Positions 35,063 through 44,259 are shown, numbered from the stretch's first letter. The stretch is 64,000 nucleotides of DNA from Pseudomonas sp. PDNC002 (GCF_016919445.1 NZ_CP070356.1:3971502-4035501), one strand, 5' to 3'. Program-made: numbers and translations. Notes: generated by a model from the letters alone, not told the origin.

Positions 35063-35488
35063 TCAGCGCTCCGCCGGTACCGCGAACACCGCGCTGGCCT
35101 GGGCCACCACTTTGTCGCCCACCGACAGCAGCGCATTGGCGAAAGCCATCTGCCTGCCGCGCCGGCTGTGCAGCAGGCGGATGCTCAGCCAGTCGCCGAC
35201 CTGGGCGCTGGAGACGTAGTCCAGGGTCAGGCTGGCGGTGACCAGCGGCTGCGGCGGCTGGCTGGAGAACGCCATGGCGTAACCCATGCCGATGTCCGCC
35301 AGGGTGGCGAGGATGCCGCCGTGGACGCCGCCACGGCTGTTGGTGTGGCGTTCGTCCAGCAACAGGCCCAGCTCCAGCGAATCGCCTTCGCCACGCACCA
35401 GGAAGGGACCGAGCAGGTCCAGCAGTGGGTTGCGCCGTTGCAGCGGCTGGAAACCCTCGGGATAGCCCAGATCGGCGAAAGCGTTCAT
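35063..35488 (-). CDS. PaaI-like hotdog-fold thioesterase
   Basis: The 141-residue protein starts MNAFADLGYPEGF at ATG 35488, overlapping the sigma-factor stop (ATGA). Its hotdog core includes ERHTNSRGGVHGGILATLAD (catalytic-loop HGG) and SLTLDYVSSAQVGD, as in YdiI/PaaI acyl-CoA thioesterases. The substrate is unknown. Coupling to the upstream ECF sigma gene implies co-expression. Confidence 0.88.
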   Translation of the reverse strand: MNAFADLGYPEGFQPLQRRNPLLDLLGPFLVRGEGDSLELGLLLDERHTNSRGGVHGGILATLADIGMGYAMAFSSQPPQPLVTASLTLDYVSSAQVGDWLSIRLLHSRRGRQMAFANALLSVGDKVVAQASAVFAVPAER

Positions 35489-36285
35489 TGCCAGCCTCCG
35501 GTGTGCTGCTGCAGCACGGCGCGCACGGTTTCGATCACCCGTTGCGGCACCTGGTAGTCCGGGTGCGCGCGGAACACTGCCGCCGCGTCGGCCAGGCGGG
35601 TCAGGGCAAGCAGTTCGCTTTCGGCTTTGCGGGTATCGTTCACGCCGGCCGGCAGGGCCAGCGCCTGACGCTCGCAGGAGCAGGGCGCCTGGGGATTCAC
35701 CAGCCCGCAATGCCGGTGCATGAACTCATCCAGTCGCTGGCGCGCCCGCGACAGGCGCTTGCGGTAGGTCGCCGGTTCGACCTCCAGCACCGCGGCGGCG
35801 GTTTCCGAATCCAGGCCGAAGGCGATGTCGAGCACGTAGGCCAGTCGCTGTTCACGCTCCAGGCACATCAGCATGCCCTGGGTGCAGGCCAGCGCGATGC
35901 GTTCGGCGGCCAGCTTGTCCGCCGGTTCCAGCGGTCGGTCGTTGGCCTCGGCCAGGCGCAGGCCCAGATCAAGCTTGTCCGCCAGGGCTTCGAGGGACAC
36001 GGTTGGCGCTTCGCGGACCTTGGTGCGCGCCGTCAGCAGCGCATTGCTGGCAATGCGGAAGGCCCAGGTGGAGAACTGGCTGTCGCCACGGAAGCTGGCG
36101 AGGTGGGTGGTGATGCGCAGGAGGATTTCCTGGCTGGCGTCCTGGGCGTCTTCGCGGCGGCCGAGCATGCGCAGGGCGAGGTTGTAGACCGGCGCCTGCA
36201 AGGCCAGCAACAGTGCGTCGAGGGCAGCGGGTTCGCCCTGCTGGGCACGTTGCAGTTGCTCGGGTTCGATGGCTGGGAATTTCAC
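35485..36285 (-). CDS. ECF-type RNA polymerase sigma factor with a Cys-containing tail
   Basis: The 266-residue protein starts at GTG 36285 behind AGGAGG. Region 2 includes YNLALRMLGRREDAQDASQE and region 4 VEPATYRKRLSRARQRL. An added C-terminal part begins RHCGLVNPQAPCSCERQ, a Cys-rich motif found in a subset of ECF factors, and continues for about 60 residues, so it may sense its signal directly. No anti-sigma gene is adjacent. The downstream thioesterase is coupled by overlap. Confidence 0.87.
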   Translation of the reverse strand: MKFPAIEPEQLQRAQQGEPAALDALLLALQAPVYNLALRMLGRREDAQDASQEILLRITTHLASFRGDSQFSTWAFRIASNALLTARTKVREAPTVSLEALADKLDLGLRLAEANDRPLEPADKLAAERIALACTQGMLMCLEREQRLAYVLDIAFGLDSETAAAVLEVEPATYRKRLSRARQRLDEFMHRHCGLVNPQAPCSCERQALALPAGVNDTRKAESELLALTRLADAAAVFRAHPDYQVPQRVIETVRAVLQQHTGGWQ

Positions 36286-36362
36286 GGTGTCCTCCTGACG
36301 TGGCCGGGGAAATTCCGGCTCTTCTTCCTTGGACTCGGCGTCCGCAAGTTTTGTGACCGCCC

Positions 36363-37751
36363 TCAGCCCTGCTGGGAAAGAAAAGCGTACAGCCGCTCAT
36401 CCAGGGAATGTGCCACGTTGAAGCGCATCCACGGCACACTGCGGCCATCGGGCATGAACAGTTGGCCAGGGAACAGCAGGATCTTCGCCTCCTTGGCGCG
36501 GCTGGCGAGCAGGGTGGCGTCGTCCACCGCGCGGTGCCGGGCCCAGAGGAACAACCCGGCGCGGGGCTCGTGGAAGATTTCCAGGCCGGCCGCTTCCAGA
36601 CGCCGCGCCACGCTGTCGTGGGCTTCGCCAAGCTGGTCGCGCAACTGGCGCACGTGCTTGCGGTGGCGGCCTTGCAGGAGGATGTCCAGGGCCAGGGTTT
36701 CGGTGAGTTCCGAGCTGGTCAGGCCGCTGACCATCTTCAGTGGCACCAGCTCTTCGATCAGCTCCGGGTGGGCGGCAATGAAGCCGGTGCGCAGCGCCGG
36801 CGCGATGACTTTCGACAGGCTGCCGATGTAGATCACCCGCGCCAGCTGGTCGAGGTTGGCCAGCAGCATCTGCCCGGCCGGGTCGAGGTCGGCGTAGATA
36901 TCGTTCTCGACGATCAGGAAATCGTACTTTTCCGCCAGTTGCAGCAGGCGGTGCGCGGCGGCCAGGGACAGGCTGCCGCCGGTGGGGCTCTGCAGGCGCG
37001 CCTGGGTGAAGTAGACCTTGGGGCGGTGCTCGCGGGCGAGTTGCTCCAGGCGGTCCAGGTCCAGGCCGTCGGCGCTGCGTGGCACGCCCAGCAGCTGGGC
37101 GCCTTGCAGGCGCAGGTTGAGGAACAGGTTGTGGTAGCCGGGTTCGTCCACCAGAACCGGGTCGCCGCGCTGCACCAGGTAGCGCACGGTGAGGTCCAGC
37201 GCCTGGCTGGCGCCGGCGGTCAGCAGGATCTGCTCGGGGCTGGCATTCACGCCGGCATCGCCCAGACGGTCGGCGAGCTTGCCGCGCAGCTTCAGGTTGC
37301 CCTTGCTGTGGCCGTAGTTGCCGAACTGGGTCGGCTCTTCCCGCGCCAGGCTGCGCAAACCGCGCTGCAGGCCTTCGCCATCGAGCCAGTGTTCCGGCAG
37401 CAGGCCGACGCCGGGGCGGATCTCCATGCCCAGTGGCTGGAAGACCTTGTGCAGCAGCAGGTGAGCGTCGAAGTCGAATTCCGTCGGCGCCTCGGCGCTG
37501 GCGCTGTCCTCGAGCGCCGGGCCGCGCACGTAGAAGCCGGCATTGGGCACGGCGTTCAGGCAGCCGCGCGCCACCAGCCGGTCGTAGGCCTCGACCACGG
37601 TGAAGTGGCTGACGCCATTGGCCTGGGCGAACTTGCGGATCGAGGGCAGCTTGGCGCCTGCGCGCAGGCGCTGCTCGTCGATGGCCTGGGCGATGCCGTC
37701 GACGATCTGGGTGACCAGGGGAATGTCCGAGGTGGGGTCGAGCAACAGCAT
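36363..37751 (-). CDS. MocR/PdxR-type GntR regulator with aminotransferase domain
   Basis: The 462-residue protein starts MLLLDPTSDIPLVTQIVDGI at ATG 37751. It has an N-terminal GntR winged helix (LPSIRKFAQANGVSHFTVVE) and a fold-type I aminotransferase-like domain with IVENDIYADLDP and the PLP-Lys region YIGSLSKVIAPALRTGF. Such regulators use PLP as a sensor. It is transcribed divergently from a class II aldolase and a solute-binding protein gene, its likely targets. Starts further upstream would overlap the divergent promoter. Confidence 0.92.
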   Translation of the reverse strand: MLLLDPTSDIPLVTQIVDGIAQAIDEQRLRAGAKLPSIRKFAQANGVSHFTVVEAYDRLVARGCLNAVPNAGFYVRGPALEDSASAEAPTEFDFDAHLLLHKVFQPLGMEIRPGVGLLPEHWLDGEGLQRGLRSLAREEPTQFGNYGHSKGNLKLRGKLADRLGDAGVNASPEQILLTAGASQALDLTVRYLVQRGDPVLVDEPGYHNLFLNLRLQGAQLLGVPRSADGLDLDRLEQLAREHRPKVYFTQARLQSPTGGSLSLAAAHRLLQLAEKYDFLIVENDIYADLDPAGQMLLANLDQLARVIYIGSLSKVIAPALRTGFIAAHPELIEELVPLKMVSGLTSSELTETLALDILLQGRHRKHVRQLRDQLGEAHDSVARRLEAAGLEIFHEPRAGLFLWARHRAVDDATLLASRAKEAKILLFPGQLFMPDGRSVPWMRFNVAHSLDERLYAFLSQQG

Positions 37752-37923
37752 CCGAAGGTCCGATTCTTGTGGGGAAGGATCTGTACAGGTCGGTGGACCA
37801 TAACAGCACTGCAGATTCTGCAGGGTGCCTGTGCATGGTGCGGGCAGGGCGCGCCCAGCACACTCGGTCCCAGACGGCGGCAATACGCCGCACAGCCTGA
37901 CAGAACAACAAGGACCACCCGTC

Positions 37924-38697
37924 ATGCGTGACACAGCTTACAACATCGATCCGTCGAGTATTTCCGCCGAAGAGTGGCAGGCCCGCTGCGACCTCGCCGC
38001 GCTGTATCGCCTGATCGCGCACTTCCGCTGGACCGACCACATCGACACCCACATCTCCGCGCGGGTGCCGGGCGAGCCGGGCCACTACCTGATCAACCGC
38101 TATGGCGTGCTGTTCCACGAAATGCGCGCCTCCGACCTGGTGAAGGTCGACCATGCAGGAGATGTCATCGACCCGCGTTTCGGCCCGAAAAGCGTCAATC
38201 GTGCCGGCTTCAACATCCATTCCGCGGTGCACGCCGCCCGTGAAGACGTGGCCTGCGTGATCCACACCCACACCGCCGCCGGCATCGCGGTATCCGCCCA
38301 GGAAGACGGCCTGCTGCCGATCAGCCAGCACGCGCTGAAGTTCTATAACCGCCTGGGCTACCACGACTACGAAGGCATCGCCCTGGACCCGGACGAGCGC
38401 TCGCGCCTGGTCAACGACCTGGGCAGCCACATGGTGATGATCCTGCGCAACCACGGCCTGCTGGCCACCGGGCGCTGCATCGCCGAAGCCTTCAACCAGA
38501 TCTACTTCCTCGAACGCGCCTGCCAGGCGCAGGTCCAGGCCCTGGCTGGCGGTCGCCAGTTGCGCTACCCGGCGCCCGCGGTATGCGAACGCGTTGCTGT
38601 GCAGGAAGAGGAGGCGCTGGTCGACGGCCTGCACCTGCTGGCCTGGGAGTCGGCGCTGCGCCTGATCGAGGACGGTGAGGCGGTCTACCGCACCTGA
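37924..38697 (+). CDS. Class II aldolase/adducin-family protein
   Basis: The 257-residue protein has family motifs DHIDTHISARVPGEP, YGVLFHEMRASDLVKVD, IHSAVHAAREDVACVIHTHT (metal-binding His) and MILRNHGLLATGRCIAEAF. The family includes aldolases, epimerases and decarboxylases acting on sugar- or hydroxyacid-type substrates. The start at ATG 37924 follows AAGGACC. It is co-oriented with the solute-binding gene 81 bases downstream. Confidence 0.9.
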   Translation: MRDTAYNIDPSSISAEEWQARCDLAALYRLIAHFRWTDHIDTHISARVPGEPGHYLINRYGVLFHEMRASDLVKVDHAGDVIDPRFGPKSVNRAGFNIHSAVHAAREDVACVIHTHTAAGIAVSAQEDGLLPISQHALKFYNRLGYHDYEGIALDPDERSRLVNDLGSHMVMILRNHGLLATGRCIAEAFNQIYFLERACQAQVQALAGGRQLRYPAPAVCERVAVQEEEALVDGLHLLAWESALRLIEDGEAVYRT

Positions 38698-38778
38698 TCC
38701 TGTTATCGTGCCCCGGTCCGCAGAGACCGGGCGCCTGCGTGCTTAACGATCTGCCAACAACAAAGCCAAGAGGTGGAA

Positions 38779-39807
38779 ATGAAGAACCCGATTCTGGGAG
38801 CCCTGCTCATGGGCGTGGCGTCCGGCGCCATGGCCGCGGACCTGACCGTGATCTCCTTCGGAGGCACCAGCAAGGACGTGCAGACCGAAGCCTTCTACAA
38901 ACCCTTCGAGAAAGTGGAAGGGATGAAGGTGATCGCCGGTGAATACAACGGCGAAATGGGCAAGATCAAGGCCATGGTCGATACCGGCAGCGTCAACTGG
39001 GACGTGGTCCAGGTCGAAGGCCCGGAACTGCTGCGTGGCTGCGAAGAGGGGCTGTTCGAGCAGCTCGATCCTTCGATCCTGGGCAAGTCCGAGGACTATG
39101 TGCCGGGCACCATCTCCGACTGCGGCGCCGGCCTGCTGGTCTGGTCGATGGCCATGGTCTACGACGGCAAGCGCTTCGCCAACGGCCCGACCGGCTGGAC
39201 GGATTTCTGGGATACGAAGAAATTCCCCGGCAAGCGCTCGCTGCGCAAGGGCGCCAAGTACACCCTGGAGATTGCCCTGCTGGCCGATGGCGTGAAGAAG
39301 GAAGACCTGTACAAGGTGCTGGCGACGAAAGAGGGCGTGGACCGCGCCTTCAAGAAGCTCGATGAGATCAAGCCGTCGATCCAGTGGTGGGAGTCCGGCG
39401 CGCAGCCGATGCAGTTCATCGCCAGCGGTGATGTGGCCATGAGTACTGCCTACAACGGCCGTGCCTTCGCCGCCCAGGAAGAGGGCGCGCCGATGAAGGT
39501 CGTGTGGAATGGCAGCCTCTATGCCATCGACTCCTGGGCGATCCCCAAGGGCAGCCCGAACAAGAAGGCCGCCGAGGACTTCATCGCCTTCTCGCTCAAG
39601 CCCGAGCAGCAGAAGATCCACACCGTGAAGCTGGGCTACGGCTCGGTGAACCTGGGCACCACGAAGCTGATCGATCCGAAGCTGGTGGAGCGCCTGAACA
39701 CCGCGCCGGCAAACCTGGAACAGGCCGTACCGGTGAACTTCGAGTTCTGGGTAGACCACGGCGAGGACCTGGAGCAACGCTTCAACGTGTGGGCGGCGAA
39801 GGGCTGA
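38779..39807 (+). CDS. Periplasmic solute-binding protein (polyamine/spermidine-type ABC)
   Basis: The 342-residue protein has signal peptide MKNPILGALLMGVASGAMAA and resembles PotD/SpuD-like binding proteins: LTVISFGGTSKDVQTEAF, WDVVQVEGPELLRGCEEGLFEQL, a WTDFWDTKKFPGKRSL region and AYNGRAFAA. ATG 38779 follows AGAGG. No permease or ATPase genes are nearby, so it is an orphan component. Its pairing with a MocR regulator and class II aldolase suggests uptake of an amine or a sugar-acid-like compound. Confidence 0.88.
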   Translation: MKNPILGALLMGVASGAMAADLTVISFGGTSKDVQTEAFYKPFEKVEGMKVIAGEYNGEMGKIKAMVDTGSVNWDVVQVEGPELLRGCEEGLFEQLDPSILGKSEDYVPGTISDCGAGLLVWSMAMVYDGKRFANGPTGWTDFWDTKKFPGKRSLRKGAKYTLEIALLADGVKKEDLYKVLATKEGVDRAFKKLDEIKPSIQWWESGAQPMQFIASGDVAMSTAYNGRAFAAQEEGAPMKVVWNGSLYAIDSWAIPKGSPNKKAAEDFIAFSLKPEQQKIHTVKLGYGSVNLGTTKLIDPKLVERLNTAPANLEQAVPVNFEFWVDHGEDLEQRFNVWAAKG

Positions 39808-39848
39808 CCGGAGCGGCGCGGGTAATACCCCCCGCGCCGCCGAGGGGG

Positions 39849-39949
39849 AACGTCAGGTCTTCGGCCTGACGTCAGGCAGGTTCGCGAGCACGCTCGCTCC
39901 TACAAGGTCGCACCGACTTTTGCCCGTAGGAGCGAGCTTGCTCGCGAAT
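39849..39949. repeat. Hairpin plus inverted REP pair
   Basis: The hairpin ACGTCAGGTCT-TCGG-CCTGACGT (from about 39849) is followed by REP copies at 39881-39904 and 39925-39949 in opposite orientations. They separate convergent genes. Confidence 0.8.
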
Positions 39950-39970
39950 CACTTCCTGCCGCTGTAGCCG

Positions 39971-40597
39971 TCAAACCTTGCGCCACACACTCGCCAGCCA
40001 CGGCTGCTGCTCGCGCGGCAGCCCGGCGGGTCGGTAGTAGTGTTCCAGTTCGCGGAATCCTGCGTCTTCCAGCAGGCGCGTCCAGTTTTCCAGGTCGTGG
40101 TACGAGCCATAACGCCCCGCGTTCCAGCCTTCCTGGTTGTCGCCGCGCGGGTTGGAGCTGAACAGCACGCCACCCGGTTTCAGTGCGCCATGCAGTTGGC
40201 GCAGCACGCGTGGCAGCTCTGCGCGCGGGACGTGGAACAGGCTGGCATTGGCGTAGATGCCGTCGAAGCGCGCGGAGGGCAGGTCGAGGGCCAGGAAGTC
40301 CTGCTGCCAGACCTCGCAGCCGCTGGCTTCGCGAGCCATGGCGACGAAGCTTGCGCAACCGTCCAGGCCGACCGGGGCATGTCCCATGTCGCGGAATACG
40401 CACAGGTCGCGCCCCGGACCGCAGCCGAAGTCGAGCAGGGCGAACGGCGCGTCGCCCTGGATGTGCCGCAGCAGGGCAGCGATGTTCTGTGTCACGTCAT
40501 GGTCCCAGGTGCCGTCGCGGAAGGCTTCGGCGCGCTCCTGGTAATGCTGCAGGGTCACTTGGGTGATGGCGCGCAGGTTCGGGTCTTCGGTGCTCAT
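39971..40597 (-). CDS. Class I SAM-dependent methyltransferase
   Basis: The 208-residue protein has SAM motif I ALLDFGCGPGRDLCVF, an acidic motif II (APVGLDGCASF) and FDGIYANASLFHVPRAELP. It has the Methyltransf_11/25-type layout acting on a small molecule. The substrate is unknown. An N-terminal YQERAEAFRDGTWDHDV stretch is typical of this group. Confidence 0.88.
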   Translation of the reverse strand: MSTEDPNLRAITQVTLQHYQERAEAFRDGTWDHDVTQNIAALLRHIQGDAPFALLDFGCGPGRDLCVFRDMGHAPVGLDGCASFVAMAREASGCEVWQQDFLALDLPSARFDGIYANASLFHVPRAELPRVLRQLHGALKPGGVLFSSNPRGDNQEGWNAGRYGSYHDLENWTRLLEDAGFRELEHYYRPAGLPREQQPWLASVWRKV

Positions 40598-40725
40598 GGC
40601 AGATCGCGTAGGCGGATTCGGACTCCCATCTTACCGCCGCTGCGCCGCCGGTTTGAAAGTCAGCGGCTGCGAACGGACGAGCAGGGGCCTGCCTAGACTG
40701 GCCGAAAGCCTCAACGGAGCGTCCC

Positions 40726-41436
40726 ATGTCCACTCTTGCCCAGCGCATTGCCAGCCTGGATTGGCCAGGTTTGGCTGACCAGCTGGATGCCAGCGGTCAC
40801 GCCGTCATTCCCAATCTGCTCGATCGCAGCCAGTGTGAGCAGCTGCGGGCGTCCTACATCGAGGACGAGCCTTTCCGTAGCCGCGTGGTCATGGCCCGGC
40901 ACCATTTCGGCCTGGGCGAATACCGCTACTTCGCCTATCCCTTGCCGGAGCTGGTGCAAGGGTTGCGCGAGGCGCTCTATCCGTCGTTGCGGAGCATCGC
41001 CAACAGCTGGCACGAGCGCATGGGCACCGGCATTCGCTATCCGCAGCACCACGCGGAGTTTCTCGAACAGTGCCGGCGCGCCGGACAGGCCCGGCCGACG
41101 CCTTTGCTGCTGCGTTATGGCGCGGGTGACTACAACTGCCTGCACCAGGATCTCTACGGCGAGCTTGCCTTCCCGCTGCAGGTGGCGGTCCTCCTGTCGC
41201 AACCGGGCCAGGAGTTCGACGGTGGCGAGTTCGTCCTCACCGAGCAGCGACCGCGCATGCAGTCGCGGGTGGACGTGGTGCCGCTGGGGCAGGGCGACGC
41301 GGTGGTGTTCGCCGTGGCGCAGCGCCCGGTGCGGGGCATGCGTGGCGACCATCGGGTCAACCTGCGCCATGGCGTCAGCCGCCTGCGTGCCGGCGAGCGC
41401 TTCACTCTCGGGGTGATCTTCCACGATGCGCTGTGA
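40726..41436 (+). CDS. 2OG-Fe(II) oxygenase family protein
   Basis: The 236-residue protein has the iron-binding HxD in NCLHQDLYGELAFPLQV and a distal His and Arg in NLRHGVSRLRAGERFTL, consistent with a prolyl 4-hydroxylase-like or AlkB-type dioxygenase. The conserved FDGGEFVLTEQRPR stretch is common in uncharacterised bacterial members. The substrate is unknown. It is followed 39 bases later by an SH3-type gene. Confidence 0.86.
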   Translation: MSTLAQRIASLDWPGLADQLDASGHAVIPNLLDRSQCEQLRASYIEDEPFRSRVVMARHHFGLGEYRYFAYPLPELVQGLREALYPSLRSIANSWHERMGTGIRYPQHHAEFLEQCRRAGQARPTPLLLRYGAGDYNCLHQDLYGELAFPLQVAVLLSQPGQEFDGGEFVLTEQRPRMQSRVDVVPLGQGDAVVFAVAQRPVRGMRGDHRVNLRHGVSRLRAGERFTLGVIFHDAL

Positions 41437-41475
41437 GGAGTAGCATGGATCGACCAAGGGTCACGGGAGATCGCC

Positions 41476-41829
41476 ATGCACTACGAAGTCATTCAACGCC
41501 ACCGCAGCGAGTATCCCGTGCCCATTACCTTCGCCAAGGGTGCGCCGCTGGCCGTTGGCGAGCGCTACGAGGGGGCGGAGGGATGGGAGGACTGGTACTT
41601 CTGCTCGACGCCGGGCCAGCGCCAGGGCTGGGTGCCCGCGCAGGTGTTCTCCATGACGGCGCCGGGGGCCGGCGTGGCGATGGAGGATTACACCGCCCGC
41701 GAGCTCGACGTGGAGATCGGCGAGCGGGTGGAAGGCGGGCGTGAGCTGGGCGGCTGGCTGTGGTGCGTGCGCGGCGGTGGCGAGGCGGGCTGGGTGCCGC
41801 TGGAGTGCCTGCAGGAAGTCGGGGCCTGA
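41476..41829 (+). CDS. SH3-like-domain protein
   Basis: The 117-residue protein consists of two SH3-like repeats: residues 1-55 (PLAVGERYEGAEGWEDWYFC, QGWVPAQVF) and 63-117 (DYTARELDVEIGERVEGGRE, GGWLWCVRG, AGWVPLECL). Each ends in the typical GWVP strand. Bacterial cytoplasmic SH3 proteins of this size have no settled function. It is co-oriented with the 2OG oxygenase gene. Confidence 0.82.
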   Translation: MHYEVIQRHRSEYPVPITFAKGAPLAVGERYEGAEGWEDWYFCSTPGQRQGWVPAQVFSMTAPGAGVAMEDYTARELDVEIGERVEGGRELGGWLWCVRGGGEAGWVPLECLQEVGA

Positions 41830-41898
41830 GCTAACAAGCGCAGGGCAACCGTTCAGGCTTATCCGCCGTCATCCCGACAGTGAAGCCAGGGCAGGTGC

Positions 41899-42672
41899 TC
41901 AGGACACCCGGCCAAGCTTGATGGTCAACGGCCAGCTGACCGCGCGCTCGGTGACATCGCCCCAGGCCGCGGTGAACTGCGCGCGCAGCGGCTCGACCGG
42001 GTCCAGGCCGGTGGCTGCGCGGTAGCTGGCAATGGCGGACCAGCTGTCGAAGTATCCCAGCAGGCGCGGCAGGTCCCAGGTCGCTTCCAGGGCGAAGGCC
42101 GGCGTCGGCACGCGCTCGAAGGGGAAGGGAATGGTCTCGTAGCCGGTCTCGACGTGCTTGCGTTCGGGCGCCCAGTAGGGGCCGACCACGTCGTGGTAGA
42201 GGTGGCGCACCAGGGCATCCAGCTCGGGGGTAATGTTCAGCAGGTTGTAGGACACCACCGCCAGCAGTGCATCGGGCCGGGAGACGCGGCGCACTTCCTC
42301 GTAGAAGCGCGGCACGTCGAACCAGTGCAGCGCCTGGGCGACCAGGGTGAGGTCGACGCTGGCGGGCGCCAGCGAGGTCCGCTCCGCAGGCTCGCAGCGG
42401 TAGTCGACGTTCGCCAGGCGTGGCGCCTTGTCCAGCTGCGCGGCATTGATGTCGGTGGCGATCACCTCGGCGAACTGCTTCGCCAGGTCCACGGTGGCCT
42501 GGCCGGAGCCGCAACCGCAGTCCCAGGCGCGCGCGCTGCCCGGCGCCGTTTGCGCCAGCCAGGCGAAGAAGGCTGGATCGTAGGTCGGGCGGTTGGCGCG
42601 ATAGGCGTCGGACTGGGCGGTGAACAACGAGCGCGTATCGGTGGGCTGGGGCGGGCTCTTCTCGGTGGACAT
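41899..42672 (-). CDS. Class I SAM-dependent methyltransferase
   Basis: The 257-residue protein has SAM motif I AWDCGCGSGQATVDLAK, motif II EVIATDINAAQL, and a middle SVDLTLVAQALHWFDVPRFY as in the trans-aconitate methyltransferase-like/Methyltransf_11 group. The C-terminal part is Arg-rich. The substrate is unknown. Confidence 0.88.
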   Translation of the reverse strand: MSTEKSPPQPTDTRSLFTAQSDAYRANRPTYDPAFFAWLAQTAPGSARAWDCGCGSGQATVDLAKQFAEVIATDINAAQLDKAPRLANVDYRCEPAERTSLAPASVDLTLVAQALHWFDVPRFYEEVRRVSRPDALLAVVSYNLLNITPELDALVRHLYHDVVGPYWAPERKHVETGYETIPFPFERVPTPAFALEATWDLPRLLGYFDSWSAIASYRAATGLDPVEPLRAQFTAAWGDVTERAVSWPLTIKLGRVS

Positions 42673-42737
42673 GGCAGGCCTCGGCGCGGTGGGAGGCGTT
42701 CATCTTGCACGTCCCGCCCGGTCGAGGCCAGTCCGGT

Positions 42738-44198
42738 TCAGCTCTTGTAGCGGCGTCCGGCGTGCTGTTTCAGCCAGGCCATCAGCCCGCGTTGCGGGAC
42801 GGCGACGGGTTGTTCCACCAGCAGCGCGGCGCTGGCCTTCTGGCGGAAGTCGAGCAGGCGGCCCATGGCGTCGGCGATTTCCTGGCGTGCGTCGAGGCAT
42901 GGCGCCAGGGTGGCCTTGTCCAGGTAATAGGCGGCGCCATCGCTGATCGCGGTGAACTGCGCCTGCCAGGCCGAGCCGGTGAGCACGCCGGCCTCGCCGA
43001 AGACCTCTCCCGGCCCCATGCGCCCGGCCTCGATGCTCTGGCCTTCGTTGGGCAGGGTGACGCTGACCACGCCGGAATCGATGATCAGCAGTTGCTCGCT
43101 GACATCTCCCTGCGCCAACAACACGTCGCCACGCTTGAATGGCCGGCGCTGCATCTTGCTGGCCAGCTCGTCGCGTTCTTCGTCACGCAACGCATCGAAC
43201 AGCCCGGAGCGCACCAGCAGCGCTCGCGCCCGCGAGGTGCTCTCGCGCATCGGCGCGTCGGCTTCGGCGAGCAGGTTGATGCCCGCCGCCTGCAGGTGCC
43301 GGTAGGCGAGGTCGAACAACTGGTTGCGGACTTCGCGTTTCTCACCCATGGCGGCGACGAACCCGCTCATTTCGTACTCCACGCCGTCGGGTGCGGACTT
43401 GCGCACGCTCACTGTCGGCGCAGGCATGGACAGTAGCGCGCGACAGCCACCGAGGGCGTGTTCCAGGGCGTCGATCACCTTGCCCGGGCGGATGTGCGGG
43501 CTGACCGTCAGGCTGACGCTGACGCCATAGAGGTTGGCCGGGCGGCTCAGGTTGAGCACCTTGGCCTTGGCGGCGAGGGAGTTCGGCACCACTGCCAGGG
43601 TGCCTTGCGAGGTTTGCAGGTAGGTGGAGCGCCAGTCGATTTCGGTGACCTTGCCCTCGATGCCGTCGATGGAGATCCAGTCGTCGAGCTGGTACGGCTT
43701 GGTGGTGTTCAGCACGATGCCGGAGAACACGTCGCTCAGCGTGCTCTGCAGCGCCAAGCCGAGGACGATGGCGACCACCCCGGAGGTAGCGAGCAGGCCC
43801 TTCACCGGCAGCTCCAGCACGTAGCCGGCGGCGGCGATGATGGCGATCAGGAAGATCAGTGCGCCGACCACGTCCTGCAGCAGCCGCCCGCCGTGGCCGA
43901 TGCGCTGTACCAGCAGGAAACCCAATACGACGGTCAGGCAGCGCGCGGCGAACAGCCACCAGATGATCTGGATGGCGGTGGCGACCAGGTGGCTGGGCAG
44001 ATCTTCCGGCCAGGGCGCCGCGCGCAGCGGGTTCATCCCGGCGTTGAACAGCAGCAGGCTGAACAGCAGGAAGCAGAGGATACGCGCGGCCAGGCGCCAG
44101 TGCGGGTGGGGTGCGCCGATCGAGCGCCAGAGCAGCAGGTCGACCAGCAGCAGGACAGGGGCGGCAAACAGTGGGTGGGTGGTGAGCAGGGCCGGCAT
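42738..44198 (-). CDS. MscS-type mechanosensitive channel with C-terminal cyclic-nucleotide-binding-like domain
   Basis: The 486-residue membrane protein has N-terminal helices, the MscS pore and beta domain (GVVAIVLGLALQSTLSDVFS, YQLDDWISIDGIEGKVTEID) and a C-terminal CNBD (about 340-455: FKRGDVLLAQGDVSEQLLII, GPGEVFGEAGVLTGSAWQAQ). The phosphate-binding Arg usually found after GE-A in the cassette is not visible (GSAWQAQF), so cyclic nucleotide binding is doubtful. It would gate ion release, possibly under ligand control. Confidence 0.9.
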   Translation of the reverse strand: MPALLTTHPLFAAPVLLLVDLLLWRSIGAPHPHWRLAARILCFLLFSLLLFNAGMNPLRAAPWPEDLPSHLVATAIQIIWWLFAARCLTVVLGFLLVQRIGHGGRLLQDVVGALIFLIAIIAAAGYVLELPVKGLLATSGVVAIVLGLALQSTLSDVFSGIVLNTTKPYQLDDWISIDGIEGKVTEIDWRSTYLQTSQGTLAVVPNSLAAKAKVLNLSRPANLYGVSVSLTVSPHIRPGKVIDALEHALGGCRALLSMPAPTVSVRKSAPDGVEYEMSGFVAAMGEKREVRNQLFDLAYRHLQAAGINLLAEADAPMRESTSRARALLVRSGLFDALRDEERDELASKMQRRPFKRGDVLLAQGDVSEQLLIIDSGVVSVTLPNEGQSIEAGRMGPGEVFGEAGVLTGSAWQAQFTAISDGAAYYLDKATLAPCLDARQEIADAMGRLLDFRQKASAALLVEQPVAVPQRGLMAWLKQHAGRRYKS

Positions 44199-44259
44199 CG
44201 AGCCTCTCCTTGGAACGATCGCAAGAAGATGGCACAGAAAGCGCTTTCTGGCAGCGCCC

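Noticed and set aside
36397-38634. Very long open frame antisense to the MocR and aldolase genes
   Set aside because: It runs opposite to well-supported genes in high-GC DNA, has Arg/Pro-rich random-looking composition, and matches no family; such shadows are expected here.
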